The notes below the pieces were generated by a model. The model ran no database searches, had not been told where the DNA came from, and was given only the letters and a program-made list of their open reading frames with translations. 64,000 nt of DNA from the NCBI RefSeq assembly GCF_900142395.1, contig NZ_FRAS01000006.1:62001-126000 (forward strand), written 5' to 3'. Every line of letters begins with the position of its first letter. The stretch's first letter is position 1. Shown piece after piece: positions 25,731 through 34,334 of this stretch. The position numbers and the translations under genes were made by a program. The stretch comes from Hymenobacter psychrotolerans DSM 18569 (lineage in GTDB: Bacteria > Bacteroidota > Bacteroidia > Cytophagales > Hymenobacteraceae).

Positions 25731-26927
25731 CTACAGCATGGAGTCGGCGTACTTGACATAGGTCTCCAGGTCTTTGTCGCCGCGGCCGGAGAGGTTTACC
25801 ACTACCACGTCGTCGGGGCCGGCTCCGAGCTGGCCCAGTACGGCCAGGGCATGCGCCGTTTCCAGGGCCGGAATAATGCCTTCGAGCCGGCTGCATTCGG
25901 CTACTGCTTTCAGCGCATCTTCGTCCTCGATGCTGATGAAGCGCGCCCGCCCGGCATCGGCCAGGAAAGCGTGTAGCGGCCCGATGCCGGGGTAGTCGAG
26001 GCCCGCCGAAATGGAATAAGGCTCGGTAATCTGACCGTCTTCGTCCTGCATGAGCAGCGTGCGGGAGCCGTGAATAATGCCCGGCTTGCCCAGCACCGAG
26101 GTGGCAGCCGAGTGCCCCGAATGAATGCCGTGTCCGGCCGCTTCCACAGCCACCAGTTTCACGGCAGGCTCTTCCAGGAAGTGGTAGAACGCGCCGGCCG
26201 CGTTGGAGCCGCCACCTACGCAGGCCACCACGTAGTCGGGCAGCTCGGAGCCGGTCTTTTCCAGCAGCTGCTTGCGCATTTCTTCGCTAATAACAGCCTG
26301 CAGCCGGGCCACCAGGTCGGGGTACGGGTGCGGCCCCACCACCGAGCCGATGATGTAGTGCGTGTCCACGGGGTTGCTGATCCAGTCGCGAATGGCTTCG
26401 TTGGTGGCGTCTTTGAGGGTACGGCTGCCGCTCATGGCGGCGCGCACCTCGGCCCCCAGCAGGCGCATGCGGTACACGTTGGGTTTCTGGCGCTCCATGT
26501 CCACCTCGCCCATGTATACAATGCACTGCATGCCCATCAGGGCGCAGACGGTGGCCGTGGCTACGCCGTGCTGGCCGGCTCCGGTTTCGGCAATAATGCG
26601 GGTTTTGCCGAGCCGCTTCGCGAGCAGAATCTGGCCTACCGTGTTGTTGACCTTGTGGGCACCGGTGTGGCACAGGTCTTCGCGCTTCAGGAAGATGTGC
26701 GTGTTGTATTTCGCCGACAGCCGCTTGGCCTCAAACAGCGGTGTGGGCCGGCCTACGTAGTCGCGCAGCAGCAGCTGGTACTGCTGCTGAAACTCCGGGT
26801 CGGCGAGGATGGCGAGGTAGTTTTCGCGCAACTCTTCCACGTTGGGATAAAGCATTTCCGGGATGAAGGCGCCACCAAACTGACCGTAGTAGCCGCGCTC
26901 TGTGGGTTGCTGATAGGTTGTGCTCAT
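25731..26927 (-). CDS. trpB: Tryptophan synthase beta subunit
   Basis: A 398-residue PLP enzyme that joins indole and serine to form tryptophan. The PLP lysine is in [13 protein letters not shown] (about residue 90), the catalytic Glu follows in [10 protein letters not shown], and the PLP-phosphate loop is [11 protein letters not shown]. The N-terminal [15 protein letters not shown] is typical of the TrpB1 class that partners TrpA. It follows trpF after 27 bases. Confidence 0.97.
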   Translation of the reverse strand: MSTTYQQPTERGYYGQFGGAFIPEMLYPNVEELRENYLAILADPEFQQQYQLLLRDYVGRPTPLFEAKRLSAKYNTHIFLKREDLCHTGAHKVNNTVGQILLAKRLGKTRIIAETGAGQHGVATATVCALMGMQCIVYMGEVDMERQKPNVYRMRLLGAEVRAAMSGSRTLKDATNEAIRDWISNPVDTHYIIGSVVGPHPYPDLVARLQAVISEEMRKQLLEKTGSELPDYVVACVGGGSNAAGAFYHFLEEPAVKLVAVEAAGHGIHSGHSAATSVLGKPGIIHGSRTLLMQDEDGQITEPYSISAGLDYPGIGPLHAFLADAGRARFISIEDEDALKAVAECSRLEGIIPALETAHALAVLGQLGAGPDDVVVVNLSGRGDKDLETYVKYADSML

Positions 26928-26954
26928 GGTTTCTGTCGCAGAATTTCGGGGTGA

Positions 26955-27617
26955 TTAGGGACGCAGCGTGTTCAGCATCCGGCCCAGCAGATCCGTATTT
27001 TTCAGGCCGGGCGCGGTTTCGAAGCGGCTGTTCAGGTCCAGGGCAAACAGGCCGGGAAGCTGCAGGTTCCGCAGAACGGGGGCGTGCTCCGGCGCAAGGC
27101 CACCCGCCAGAAAATACGGTACCGGCAGGCGGTAGCGCGTCAGCAGCCCCCAGTCGAAGGCAGTGCCGTTGCCGCCGGGCTGCCTGCCCTGGGTGTCGAA
27201 GAGAAAGTAGTCGACCTGCCCTACGTAAGGATTCAGCTGCGCGAAGTCGAACTCCGCTCCTACGCCAAACGCCTTGATAACGGGAATGCCGGCCTGCCGC
27301 AGCTCGGCGCATTGGGCCGGGGTTTCGTGGCCGTGCAGCTGCACCATATCCAGCCCAAACTCTGCCACCCGCGCCCGAATCTGAGCGGTAGTCTCATCCA
27401 CAAACACGCCCACTTTCCGGATGCCTGCAGGCAGTTGATCCAGCTTAAGCTTGCTCAACTGAGCCCCCACGTAGCGGCGGGAATGCGGGTAAAAGATGAA
27501 GCCCAGAAAATCGGGGCGCAGGGCTGCCACGGCCGCCAGGTTGGCGGGCTCGGTCATGCCGCACACCTTTATATAAGGAGTAGGCTGCGGAGCAGAAGAG
27601 TGGAGCAAGTCAGACAT
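26955..27617 (-). CDS. trpF: Phosphoribosylanthranilate isomerase
   Basis: A 220-residue barrel enzyme for the Amadori rearrangement of N-(5-phosphoribosyl)anthranilate. The catalytic Cys is in KVCGMTEPANL and the catalytic Asp in DYFLFDTQG. The other motifs are FYPHSRRYVG, KVGVFVDE, VQLHGHETPAQC and FLAGGLAPEHAP. It is separate from trpC here, unlike the enterobacterial TrpC-TrpF fusion; trpC ends 11 bases before its start. Confidence 0.94.
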   Translation of the reverse strand: MSDLLHSSAPQPTPYIKVCGMTEPANLAAVAALRPDFLGFIFYPHSRRYVGAQLSKLKLDQLPAGIRKVGVFVDETTAQIRARVAEFGLDMVQLHGHETPAQCAELRQAGIPVIKAFGVGAEFDFAQLNPYVGQVDYFLFDTQGRQPGGNGTAFDWGLLTRYRLPVPYFLAGGLAPEHAPVLRNLQLPGLFALDLNSRFETAPGLKNTDLLGRMLNTLRP

Positions 27618-27628
27618 GGTGGCGGAAC

Positions 27629-28441
27629 CTACATCAGGGTGATGGCCTCAGTAGCCCGCAACTGCTGCACCAGTGCGGCGCAGGCTTTTTCGGGGCGGCT
27701 ATGGCGCATGAAGGTTTCCCCGATCAGGAAGCCGCGGTAGCCTACGGCCCGCAACGCTTCGATTTCGGCGGCCGAAGTCAGGCCGCTTTCCGTCACTTTC
27801 ACGAATTCGGCCGGAATCCGGCGGGCCAGCTCCCCGGACGTGTCGAGGCTGACGGAGAAGTCGTGCAGGTTGCGGTTGTTGACGCCCACCAGCGTCACGG
27901 CGTCGGGGTGCAGGGCGCTGTCCAGCTCCGCCTCATTGTGGATTTCGAGCAGCACTTCCAGGCCTAAGCTTTTGGCGAAGCGGCCCAGGCGCAGCACTTC
28001 CGCGCCGGTCAGGGCGGCGGCAATCAGCAGCACCGCATCGGCGCCAATGCTGCGGGCTTCCAGAATCTGGTACTCATCGAGCACGAAATCCTTGCGCAGA
28101 ATCGGGCAGAAGTTGAAGCGCCGGGCCGTGGTCAGGTCTTCGTTGCGCCCGCCAAAAAACTCGGTATCCGTCAGCACCGAAAGCGCCGCCGCGCCGGCCT
28201 GCATGTAGCCCAGCGTGGTGCGCTCCACGGGCGCGTGGGCATTGATGACACCCTTGCTGGGCGACTTGCGCTTGAATTCGGCGATGATGCCGCTGAGGTC
28301 GTCGCGGAGCAGGTAGCGGCTCAGGCTCAGGGGCTGGGCCTGCAGGTAGGGGCTTTGCTCCAGGCGCCGCACGGGCACCAGGCTTTGGCGCTCGGCCACT
28401 TCCTGGCGCTTATGGGCAATGATTTTATCGAGAATTGTCAT
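27629..28441 (-). CDS. trpC: Indole-3-glycerol phosphate synthase
   Basis: A 270-residue barrel enzyme that closes the indole ring. Key stretches are IAEFKRKSPSKGVIN (catalytic Lys), LSVLTDTEFFGG, LRKDFVLDEYQILEARSIGA (Lys and Asp), VLLEIHNEAELD, GVNNRNLHDFSV (phosphate) and ESGLTSAAEI. The length is normal for a monofunctional TrpC. It sits between trpD and trpF in the operon. Confidence 0.96.
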   Translation of the reverse strand: MTILDKIIAHKRQEVAERQSLVPVRRLEQSPYLQAQPLSLSRYLLRDDLSGIIAEFKRKSPSKGVINAHAPVERTTLGYMQAGAAALSVLTDTEFFGGRNEDLTTARRFNFCPILRKDFVLDEYQILEARSIGADAVLLIAAALTGAEVLRLGRFAKSLGLEVLLEIHNEAELDSALHPDAVTLVGVNNRNLHDFSVSLDTSGELARRIPAEFVKVTESGLTSAAEIEALRAVGYRGFLIGETFMRHSRPEKACAALVQQLRATEAITLM

Positions 28442-28487
28442 GATGCAGAAAAGAAAAGGTGTGATGTGGCAGGCGGTAGTGGCGGCG

Positions 28488-29480
28488 TCAGCGCAGCTCT
28501 ACCAGCCGCCGCAGTGCCTGCCGGGCCCGCCCCGAGTCCAACGACTCCTGCGCGGCAGCCAGGCTGTCGGCGAAGCTGAAGCCCGGCTCCCGGCAGCTGA
28601 TGGCCAGCGCCGCATTGGCCGTCACGACGTCGCGCTGGGCGCGCGTGGCCCGGCCTTCCAGCACCGCAAGAAAGATGGCCGCCGACTCAGCCGCTGTCCG
28701 GCCGCCTGCCAACTCGGCGGCCTGCGGGGCGCTAAGGCCCAGGTCAGCGGCGGCCACTACCCGCTCACCCTCAGGCGTAGCAAGCCGGGCCGTGGCCGTC
28801 AGCGAAAGTTCGTCGTAGCCATCCAGGGCATGTACTACAGCGTAGCGCGTGTCGGTTTGCTGCAGCAGATAGTGGTAGAGGCGCAGCAGCTCCAGGCTAA
28901 ACGTGCCGGCCACCTGGTAGCGGGGCCGGGCCGGATTCACGAGCGGACCCAGAATATTGAAGAAGGTGCGCACGCCCAGCTCGCGCCGAACCGGACCGGC
29001 ATGGCGCATAGCCGGATGAAACGAGGGCGCGTGCAGAAAGCAGATGCCAGCCTGCTCCAGCTGCCGTTTCAGGTCGTCGTTGCTGGCTTCGAAGGTCACG
29101 CCTAGCTGCGCCAGCACATCCGAAGAGCCGCACACCGACGACACCCCGATGTTGCCGTGTTTGGTAACCTGGTAGCCCGCGCCAGCCACCACAAAGCAGG
29201 CCAGCGTGCTGATATTGAACGTGTCTTTGCCGTCGCCGCCGGTGCCCACGATGTCGATGGTGTCGTGGGTGCCCAGCGCCGGGTCGCGGCTGAGGCTGAG
29301 CAGCGCGTCGCGGAAGCCGGCCAGCTCCGGCACCGAAATAGGCCGCATCCGGTACACGGTCATGAAGGCTGCCATTTCCGACGCGTTGGCTTCGCCCTGC
29401 CCGATGCGCAGCATAGCTTCGCGTGCTTCGGCGTGGGTCAGGAGCTGCTGTTCGAACAGCTGGTTGAGAAGGTGTTTCAT
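28488..29480 (-). CDS. trpD: Anthranilate phosphoribosyltransferase
   Basis: A 330-residue enzyme that adds phosphoribose from PRPP to anthranilate. It shows the PRPP/anthranilate loop IVGTGGDGKDTFNIST, the KHGNIGVSSVCGSSDVLAQL motif, FLHAPSFHPAMRHAGPVRRE and TFFNILGPLVNPA. The helical N-terminal domain (LLNQLFEQQLLTHAEA) is complete. It is monofunctional, not fused to TrpG; trpG lies 85 bases upstream. Confidence 0.96.
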   Translation of the reverse strand: MKHLLNQLFEQQLLTHAEAREAMLRIGQGEANASEMAAFMTVYRMRPISVPELAGFRDALLSLSRDPALGTHDTIDIVGTGGDGKDTFNISTLACFVVAGAGYQVTKHGNIGVSSVCGSSDVLAQLGVTFEASNDDLKRQLEQAGICFLHAPSFHPAMRHAGPVRRELGVRTFFNILGPLVNPARPRYQVAGTFSLELLRLYHYLLQQTDTRYAVVHALDGYDELSLTATARLATPEGERVVAAADLGLSAPQAAELAGGRTAAESAAIFLAVLEGRATRAQRDVVTANAALAISCREPGFSFADSLAAAQESLDSGRARQALRRLVELR

Positions 29481-29565
29481 ATGGCGCGCTGCTGGCTACC
29501 AGCCAGCAGCTGTTGGCTTATTGTTGAAATGAGAGCTACCACTGGCAGCCACTGCCTGACCAGAT

Positions 29566-30132
29566 TCAGGACAGCCAGTTGCGCAGCATCTGGTGGCCGT
29601 GCTCCGTCAGAATGGACTCGGGATGGAACTGCACGCCGCGCACGTGGTAGCGGCGGTGGCGGAAAGCCAGCACCTGCCCGTTGCTGTCGAGGGCGGTTAC
29701 TTCCAGCTCCGCCGGCACCGACTCCGGCCGCACGCTCCAGGAATGGTAGCGGCCTACTTTGAACTGCCGGGGCAGGCCCTCGAACAACAGGTCGTCGGCT
29801 ACTACGGCGGCATCGGTAGCAATGCCGTGCAGCACGTCAGGCAGGTTATACAGCTCGCCGCCAAAGCTTTCCGCCAGGCCCTGATGCCCCAGGCACACGC
29901 CCAGCATACGCTTGGAACCGGCATAGCGCCGGATGATTTCGGGCATCAGTCCCGCCTCGGCGGGCAGGCCCGGCCCCGGGGAAAGCAACACGGCATCGTA
30001 GGCTTCCACGTCGTCCAGCGCCAGCTTATCGTTGCGGATGACCGTGACATTATCCGTATGCCCCAGCTCCCGCAGCACCTGCACGAGGTTGTAGGTGAAG
30101 GAATCGTAGTTGTCGAGGACGAGGATTTTCAT
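29566..30132 (-). CDS. trpG: Anthranilate synthase glutamine amidotransferase component
   Basis: A 188-residue class I amidotransferase that feeds ammonia to TrpE. It has the N-terminal LVLDNYDSFTYNLVQVL, the catalytic Cys in MLGVCLGHQGLAESFGG, and the His/Glu pair in VQFHPESILTEHG. LSPGPGLPAEAG is also present. It lies 47 bases after trpE. It could also serve para-aminobenzoate synthesis, as in some bacteria; no pabB is seen in the window. Confidence 0.95.
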   Translation of the reverse strand: MKILVLDNYDSFTYNLVQVLRELGHTDNVTVIRNDKLALDDVEAYDAVLLSPGPGLPAEAGLMPEIIRRYAGSKRMLGVCLGHQGLAESFGGELYNLPDVLHGIATDAAVVADDLLFEGLPRQFKVGRYHSWSVRPESVPAELEVTALDSNGQVLAFRHRRYHVRGVQFHPESILTEHGHQMLRNWLS

Positions 30133-30179
30133 GGGTGTTGGTAGGTGATGGTCTGCTGCTGGTTGCTACTTATTAACGG

Positions 30180-31601
30180 TTAGCCCCCAACCGATTCGGC
30201 TTCCTGCAGCGCGCGGCGCAGAGCGGCCAGCTTGTGATGCACTTCCTGCAGCTCCGAGTTAATGTCGGAAGCGGCCACTACCCCGGCCCCGGCCTGGAAA
30301 TACAGCTGGCTGGCCGTGCTCAGGAACGAGCGAATCATGATGGCGTGGTTGAAGTCGCCGTTGAAGCCCAGGTGGCCGATGGCACCGCCGTAGTAGCCGC
30401 GGGCGGTGGGCTCCAGCGCGTCAATCAGCTGCATGGCGCGGTGCTTGGGCGCCCCGGAAAGCGTGCCGGCCGGAAACGTGTCGGCCACCACCTGCAGTGG
30501 GCTGGCCGTTGGAGCCAGCGTGGCATTCACCTCGCTCACCAGATGAATGACGTGCGAGTAGAACTGGATTTCGCGGAAGGTTTTCACCCGCACATTGTCG
30601 CCGTGGCGGGCCAGGTCGTTGCGGGCCAGGTCTACCAGCATGGTGTGCTCGGCGTTTTCCTTGGGGTCGGCGGCCAGCTTCTGGGCTAGCGCAGCGTCCT
30701 CAGCATCGTGGCCGGTGCGGCGGAAGGTGCCCGCAATAGGAAACAGGCTGGCTTCGCGGCCTTTAATCAGGAGCTGGGTTTCGGGCGACGACCCGAAAAT
30801 CTTGAAGTTGCCGTAGTCGAAGTAAAACAGGTACGGCGAGGGGTTGATGGAGCGCAGGGCGCGGTATACGTTGAACTCGTCGCCGAGAAAGCCCTGCTGA
30901 AAGCGCCTCGACAGCACAATCTGGAACACGTCGCCGCGGTGGCAGTGCTGCTGCCCGGCCGCCAGCACCCGCAGAAACTCCTCATCCGTCTGGTTGGTTT
31001 GCTCCTCTTCGGCCAGCGTGAAGCTGTAGTCGGGCAATGAGGGGCTGCGGATGAGATGGGCCAGGCGGGTCAGGCCGTCCTCATCAGGCTCCTCTCCGGC
31101 CAGCGTGTGCTCGAATACGTGCAGCTCGTTGCGGAAGTGGTTGAGCGCAATGACGTAGCGGTAGGTACGGTACAGCATGTCCGGGATCTGGCCGGCGGGC
31201 TGCTTCTGCGGATTCAGCTGCAGCTCTTCAAAATGCTGCACACCCTCGTAGCCGATATAACCGAACAGTCCTCCGCGGATAAAATCAAAGCCGGTTTCCG
31301 TGGTCTGGAAGCTGCCGGCAAACTCCTGCAGCCGGGCCAGTGCGGCGCCGGGCTCGGTCAGGGCTTCGGTGGTAGTGGTTTCGTCGGGCAGCGTGAGCGT
31401 CAGCTGCTGCCCGCGCACCTCAAAGCTGGCCAGCGGATCGAAAGCCAGGTAGCTGAAGGCATTCTGCTGGCCATGGTAGTCGGAGCTTTCCAGCAGCAGG
31501 CAGTTGGGGTATCGGTCGCGCAGCCGCAGGTAGAGGCCCACCGGCGTTACGGTGTCGGCCAGCACGCGCAGGTGGCGGGTATGGAGCTGGTAGGTGTGCA
31601 T
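30180..31601 (-). CDS. trpE: Anthranilate synthase component I
   Basis: A 473-residue chorismate-using enzyme, the first of the tryptophan branch. The C-terminal chorismate domain is complete: GDVFQIVLSRRF, INPSPYLFYFDYG, GSSPETQLL, PIAGTFRRTG, ENAEHTMLVDLARNDLARH, FPAGTLSGAPKHRAMQLID and YYGGAIGHLGF. The N-terminal domain has the LLESSDYHGQQNAFSYLA region, where the LLES element is linked to tryptophan feedback inhibition. It is first in the trp operon and preceded by a trp leader peptide and attenuator. Confidence 0.96.
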   Translation of the reverse strand: MHTYQLHTRHLRVLADTVTPVGLYLRLRDRYPNCLLLESSDYHGQQNAFSYLAFDPLASFEVRGQQLTLTLPDETTTTEALTEPGAALARLQEFAGSFQTTETGFDFIRGGLFGYIGYEGVQHFEELQLNPQKQPAGQIPDMLYRTYRYVIALNHFRNELHVFEHTLAGEEPDEDGLTRLAHLIRSPSLPDYSFTLAEEEQTNQTDEEFLRVLAAGQQHCHRGDVFQIVLSRRFQQGFLGDEFNVYRALRSINPSPYLFYFDYGNFKIFGSSPETQLLIKGREASLFPIAGTFRRTGHDAEDAALAQKLAADPKENAEHTMLVDLARNDLARHGDNVRVKTFREIQFYSHVIHLVSEVNATLAPTASPLQVVADTFPAGTLSGAPKHRAMQLIDALEPTARGYYGGAIGHLGFNGDFNHAIMIRSFLSTASQLYFQAGAGVVAASDINSELQEVHHKLAALRRALQEAESVGG

Positions 31602-31651
31602 TGGGGGAGCTGGGTGAAAGTGAGGGGAGGCACGCAGCGCCGGGCAATAAA

Positions 31652-31677
31652 AAAGCCCGGCTAGGTGGCCGGGCTTT
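31652..31677 (-). terminator. trp attenuator terminator
   Basis: On the minus strand AAAGCCCGGC and GCCGGGCTTT form a 10-bp stem with a 6-base loop, then TTTTTT counting the stem end. It ends 50 bases before the trpE ATG and after the leader peptide, where it can stop only the leader transcript. Confidence 0.92.
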
Positions 31678-31711
31678 CTGTAGAGTCAGTGCGAAGAGGT
31701 ATTTCGAGGCT

Positions 31712-31789
31712 TCAGCGCACGCACAGGTTGTCCCGTCCGGATTCTCCGTAGGGCCACCACCAAGCATGCTGCGTCGTCGAAAAAGTCAT
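31712..31789 (-). CDS. trpL: trp operon leader peptide
   Basis: A 25-codon ORF from ATG 31789 with three consecutive Trp codons (QHAWWWPYGE, codons 10-12). It lies between a consensus promoter and the attenuator terminator upstream of trpE, the standard arrangement for ribosome-mediated tryptophan attenuation. The stop codon is 35 bases before the terminator. The antiterminator is not obvious: GGTGGCC within the Trp codons pairs with GGCCACC of the terminator, but a stalled ribosome would cover it. Confidence 0.92.
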   Translation of the reverse strand: MTFSTTQHAWWWPYGESGRDNLCVR

Positions 31790-31822
31790 TGCCAGATATG
31801 AGTATTGGGGCGTTGAACGGGT

Positions 31823-31857
31823 CAAAGGTAAAACAGGTTTTCAGAAAATATGGCAAA
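31823..31857 (-). promoter_or_regulatory. trp operon promoter
   Basis: On the minus strand TTTG (31857-31854), 23 bases, then TACCTTTG (31830-31823), matching the Bacteroidota TTTG / TAnnTTTG promoter. It lies about 34 bases before the trpL start. The spacer is one or two bases longer than the usual range. Confidence 0.7.
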
Positions 31858-31931
31858 GACAGCCATTTTTCTCTGACATTTCTCCAACCCGCATTACAAC
31901 CTGTTGCTAATTCAGCAATTATCGTCTGACA

Positions 31932-33392
31932 TTATTTCGTCGGCGGCAAGCTCAGCAACTGCTGGCACTGGGCCGGCGGCTGGCCGCCATTACGACGCTT
32001 TTGCTGCAGTAGCAGCCGGTATTCGCCGGCAGGCAGCCGGCTCAGGTCCAGCGTAGAGCCCGCGGCCTGAGTGCTGCGCTTCACCTGCTTTTCTTCGCGG
32101 TTGTACACCCTGACTTCGATCCTGCCACGGTAGTTCTGGGCACTGTCGGCGGCGAAGCGCAACTGGCGCGTACCGGCCTCCAGCCAGGCAGCCCACCGCA
32201 ACGCCCGGCCGCCTTTGCTACCCGTATGCTGCGCGGCCAGCCACTGAAAGGCCGCCGGAAACTCGCGCCGCCAGAACCACTCGGCATGCCGGCCATCGGG
32301 CCGCACCTGCACCTGGCTGCTCGTGGTAAGCGAATCGGTGCGCTGCACAGCCGCCTGCAGCTGGTGCAGCAGCGGTACCATGGTTTCGCTTTCCTGGGCG
32401 CCGGCCACGTAATAGTAGGCTGTTTGCTGGCTGGGCGGCCGGGGCTGGAGGTGCTGGATGTAGCGCCGCAATGAATCTTCGGCAAACCAGAAAGCCGGCG
32501 AAAACACCCCGACCTTGCTATAGACCAACGGGTGCTGCAGCGCGGCATACGTCGAAATGAGGCCACCCATGCTGCTGCCCGCAATACCCGTGAATTCGCG
32601 GGCTGTGAGGGTGTGATACCGGGCATCGATGTACGGTTTCAGCGTGTGCACCAGAAAATCCACGTAGGCCTCGCCCTGCCCGCCGCCGTACGCAGCGTTC
32701 TGCCAAGGCGAGAGTTCGTTCAGCCGGTTTTCGCCGCCGTTGTCTACGGCTACTACAATGCAGGCACTGGCCGGATTCTGGCGCTGTAGCTGGCTAAGCG
32801 TTTCGTCTACGCCCCATTCTCCCGCAAAGCTGGTGCAGGCGTCGAATACGTTCTGCCCATCGTGCATGTACAGCACCGGATAGCGGCGCGCGTAATTGCG
32901 CGGATTGTAGCCCATAGGCAGATACACCCACACGCGGCGCGTGCGGCCCAGCTGCGGAATCTCGAATGCAGTGCCGACGACCTGCACATTGGGCTGCAGG
33001 GCTGTACTACTGCAGGGCTTGTCGCCACCGGCCAGGTCCTTCCAGTTGGCAACCTGCAGCTCTATGGTGGCCGTCCGGCTGGCAAGGTTCACCTGCCGGT
33101 TAGCAATATCGGCGTTCTGCAAGTCGGTTTCTACCCGGCTCCAGCTTCCACGCGTGACTTTAAACTCCGCAGTGCCGGGACTGGCGGCCGGAAACCGAAA
33201 CTGATAGGTGCCGTCCGGACGGCGCAGCAACCGGTACGCTGCATCGGCGGGATTCCACTGGTTGAAGGACCCCGCCAGATACAGCGTATCGGTGCGGGGC
33301 GTGTTGGCCGGAATAGTTGTCAGGTGCAGCACTGTTTGGGACAGTACAAACCCGGGGCTTAGCAGCAAGGCTCCCGCCAACAGGTTCTTCAT
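31932..33392 (-). CDS. Exported esterase (alpha/beta hydrolase) with N-terminal glycogen-binding-like domain
   Basis: A 486-residue secreted protein. A signal peptide (LAGALLLSPGFVLSQ) is followed by a CBM20/48-like sandwich (about 20-110; DTLYLAGSFNQWNPADAAYR, DGTYQFRFP), then an esterase D / Fes-like domain (about 130-380) with VWVYLPMGYNPRNYARRYPV, YMHDGQNVFD, the nucleophile Ser in IAGSSMGGLIS and a likely His in RHAEWFW. A C-terminal beta region follows (about 395-486). It may remove acyl groups from polysaccharide. ATG 33392 is chosen for the signal peptide. TAATTTTG on the minus strand at 33455-33448 is a good -7 element. Confidence 0.82.
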   Translation of the reverse strand: MKNLLAGALLLSPGFVLSQTVLHLTTIPANTPRTDTLYLAGSFNQWNPADAAYRLLRRPDGTYQFRFPAASPGTAEFKVTRGSWSRVETDLQNADIANRQVNLASRTATIELQVANWKDLAGGDKPCSSTALQPNVQVVGTAFEIPQLGRTRRVWVYLPMGYNPRNYARRYPVLYMHDGQNVFDACTSFAGEWGVDETLSQLQRQNPASACIVVAVDNGGENRLNELSPWQNAAYGGGQGEAYVDFLVHTLKPYIDARYHTLTAREFTGIAGSSMGGLISTYAALQHPLVYSKVGVFSPAFWFAEDSLRRYIQHLQPRPPSQQTAYYYVAGAQESETMVPLLHQLQAAVQRTDSLTTSSQVQVRPDGRHAEWFWRREFPAAFQWLAAQHTGSKGGRALRWAAWLEAGTRQLRFAADSAQNYRGRIEVRVYNREEKQVKRSTQAAGSTLDLSRLPAGEYRLLLQQKRRNGGQPPAQCQQLLSLPPTK

Positions 33393-34334
33393 TACATAAG
33401 GGGTAGGTGAGTACACGCACACTCCGGCAAATACAGCACCGGTTTTTCAAAATTAGCAACGCTTCAAAACGCTAAATCATCGGCTTGAATTCGAATTTAT
33501 CCCATTTTCAGTGTCTGTATTTTTCCGGGAAAAGCATTGTGAAACCGTAATACTGACTGAGTTGCGTCGGTGCGGCCCGGGTTACGGCGCCTACTCGTTA
33601 GGATCTACTCACCACGGAGCAGGCCAGCAGGACCAGCTACTTACATTTGCCTGAGATATATGCAAAACAGTGGGCAAGGAATCCGGAAAATCGCCCTGCT
33701 GCAGCCGGTGCTATATTGACAGTCTGAGTCAAGACAACTACTTGCCCCTGCAAATACTGGCAAGTCAGATAAATCTACTCCACCAGACTTCCAGAGCCTC
33801 AATAGATGGCGTAAATTTCACTATACCGCAGATAAATTTAAATACGAGACGATGCCAAAGACTGCCGAACTTCTCCCCTGTTCACTCGCACGTTCTACCC
33901 ACAGCAGCTAATCGGTCAATATAACACCGCTTTTTTGCCCCCGTATCGGCCGCAAAATAACGATTATTCCCGGGCTATTTCAGCTTATTGCCTGACTGAG
34001 GGGACTTTTTTTGAGAGAAGTGGGCAAGCAAGAGCTACCCTCGCAGCTATGCGCGTACCAACTCTTGAGCAGCTTGGCAGATGCCGGGCAACTTTTCGGT
34101 ATCATAGTCCAATTATCACTATACCGTTTCGCCTACTGCACCCATTGTAATTGTCGGGTGCGGGGGGTTAACTTGTATAGTTCCCTAACGATTTAGTGAT
34201 GCTGTAGTAACCTAAAACGGACTGTGCAAAACCATGTTACCTCCGTTTTGACAACGAGCTTTCTCGCAAGGAGCGCCCCTAATTCCCACTCCGGTCAGAC
34301 CGGAAAAATCCATTTCACTCCTAACCCTTTTTCA
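33393..34334. other. Long AT-rich intergenic region upstream of susC
   Basis: About 940 bases between the divergent esterase and susC genes. Base composition is clearly more AT-rich than the genes around it. No gene is supported: the 84-codon frame at 33670 starts with GTG and has no recognisable protein pattern. A candidate -7 element, TACATTTG, is at 33642-33649, followed by a 19-codon ORF at 33660 (MQNSGQGIRKIALLQPVLY). The length suggests a regulatory region or a small RNA for the glucan locus. Confidence 0.5.

Noticed and set aside
31750..31762. GGTGGCC in trpL as the trp antiterminator
   Set aside because: It overlaps the Trp codons, so a ribosome stalled there would block the pairing; the regulatory sense would be wrong.
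33670..33924. 84-codon frame in the susC upstream region
   Set aside because: GTG start, no homology pattern, no nearby ribosome or promoter support beyond the weak TACATTTG box.
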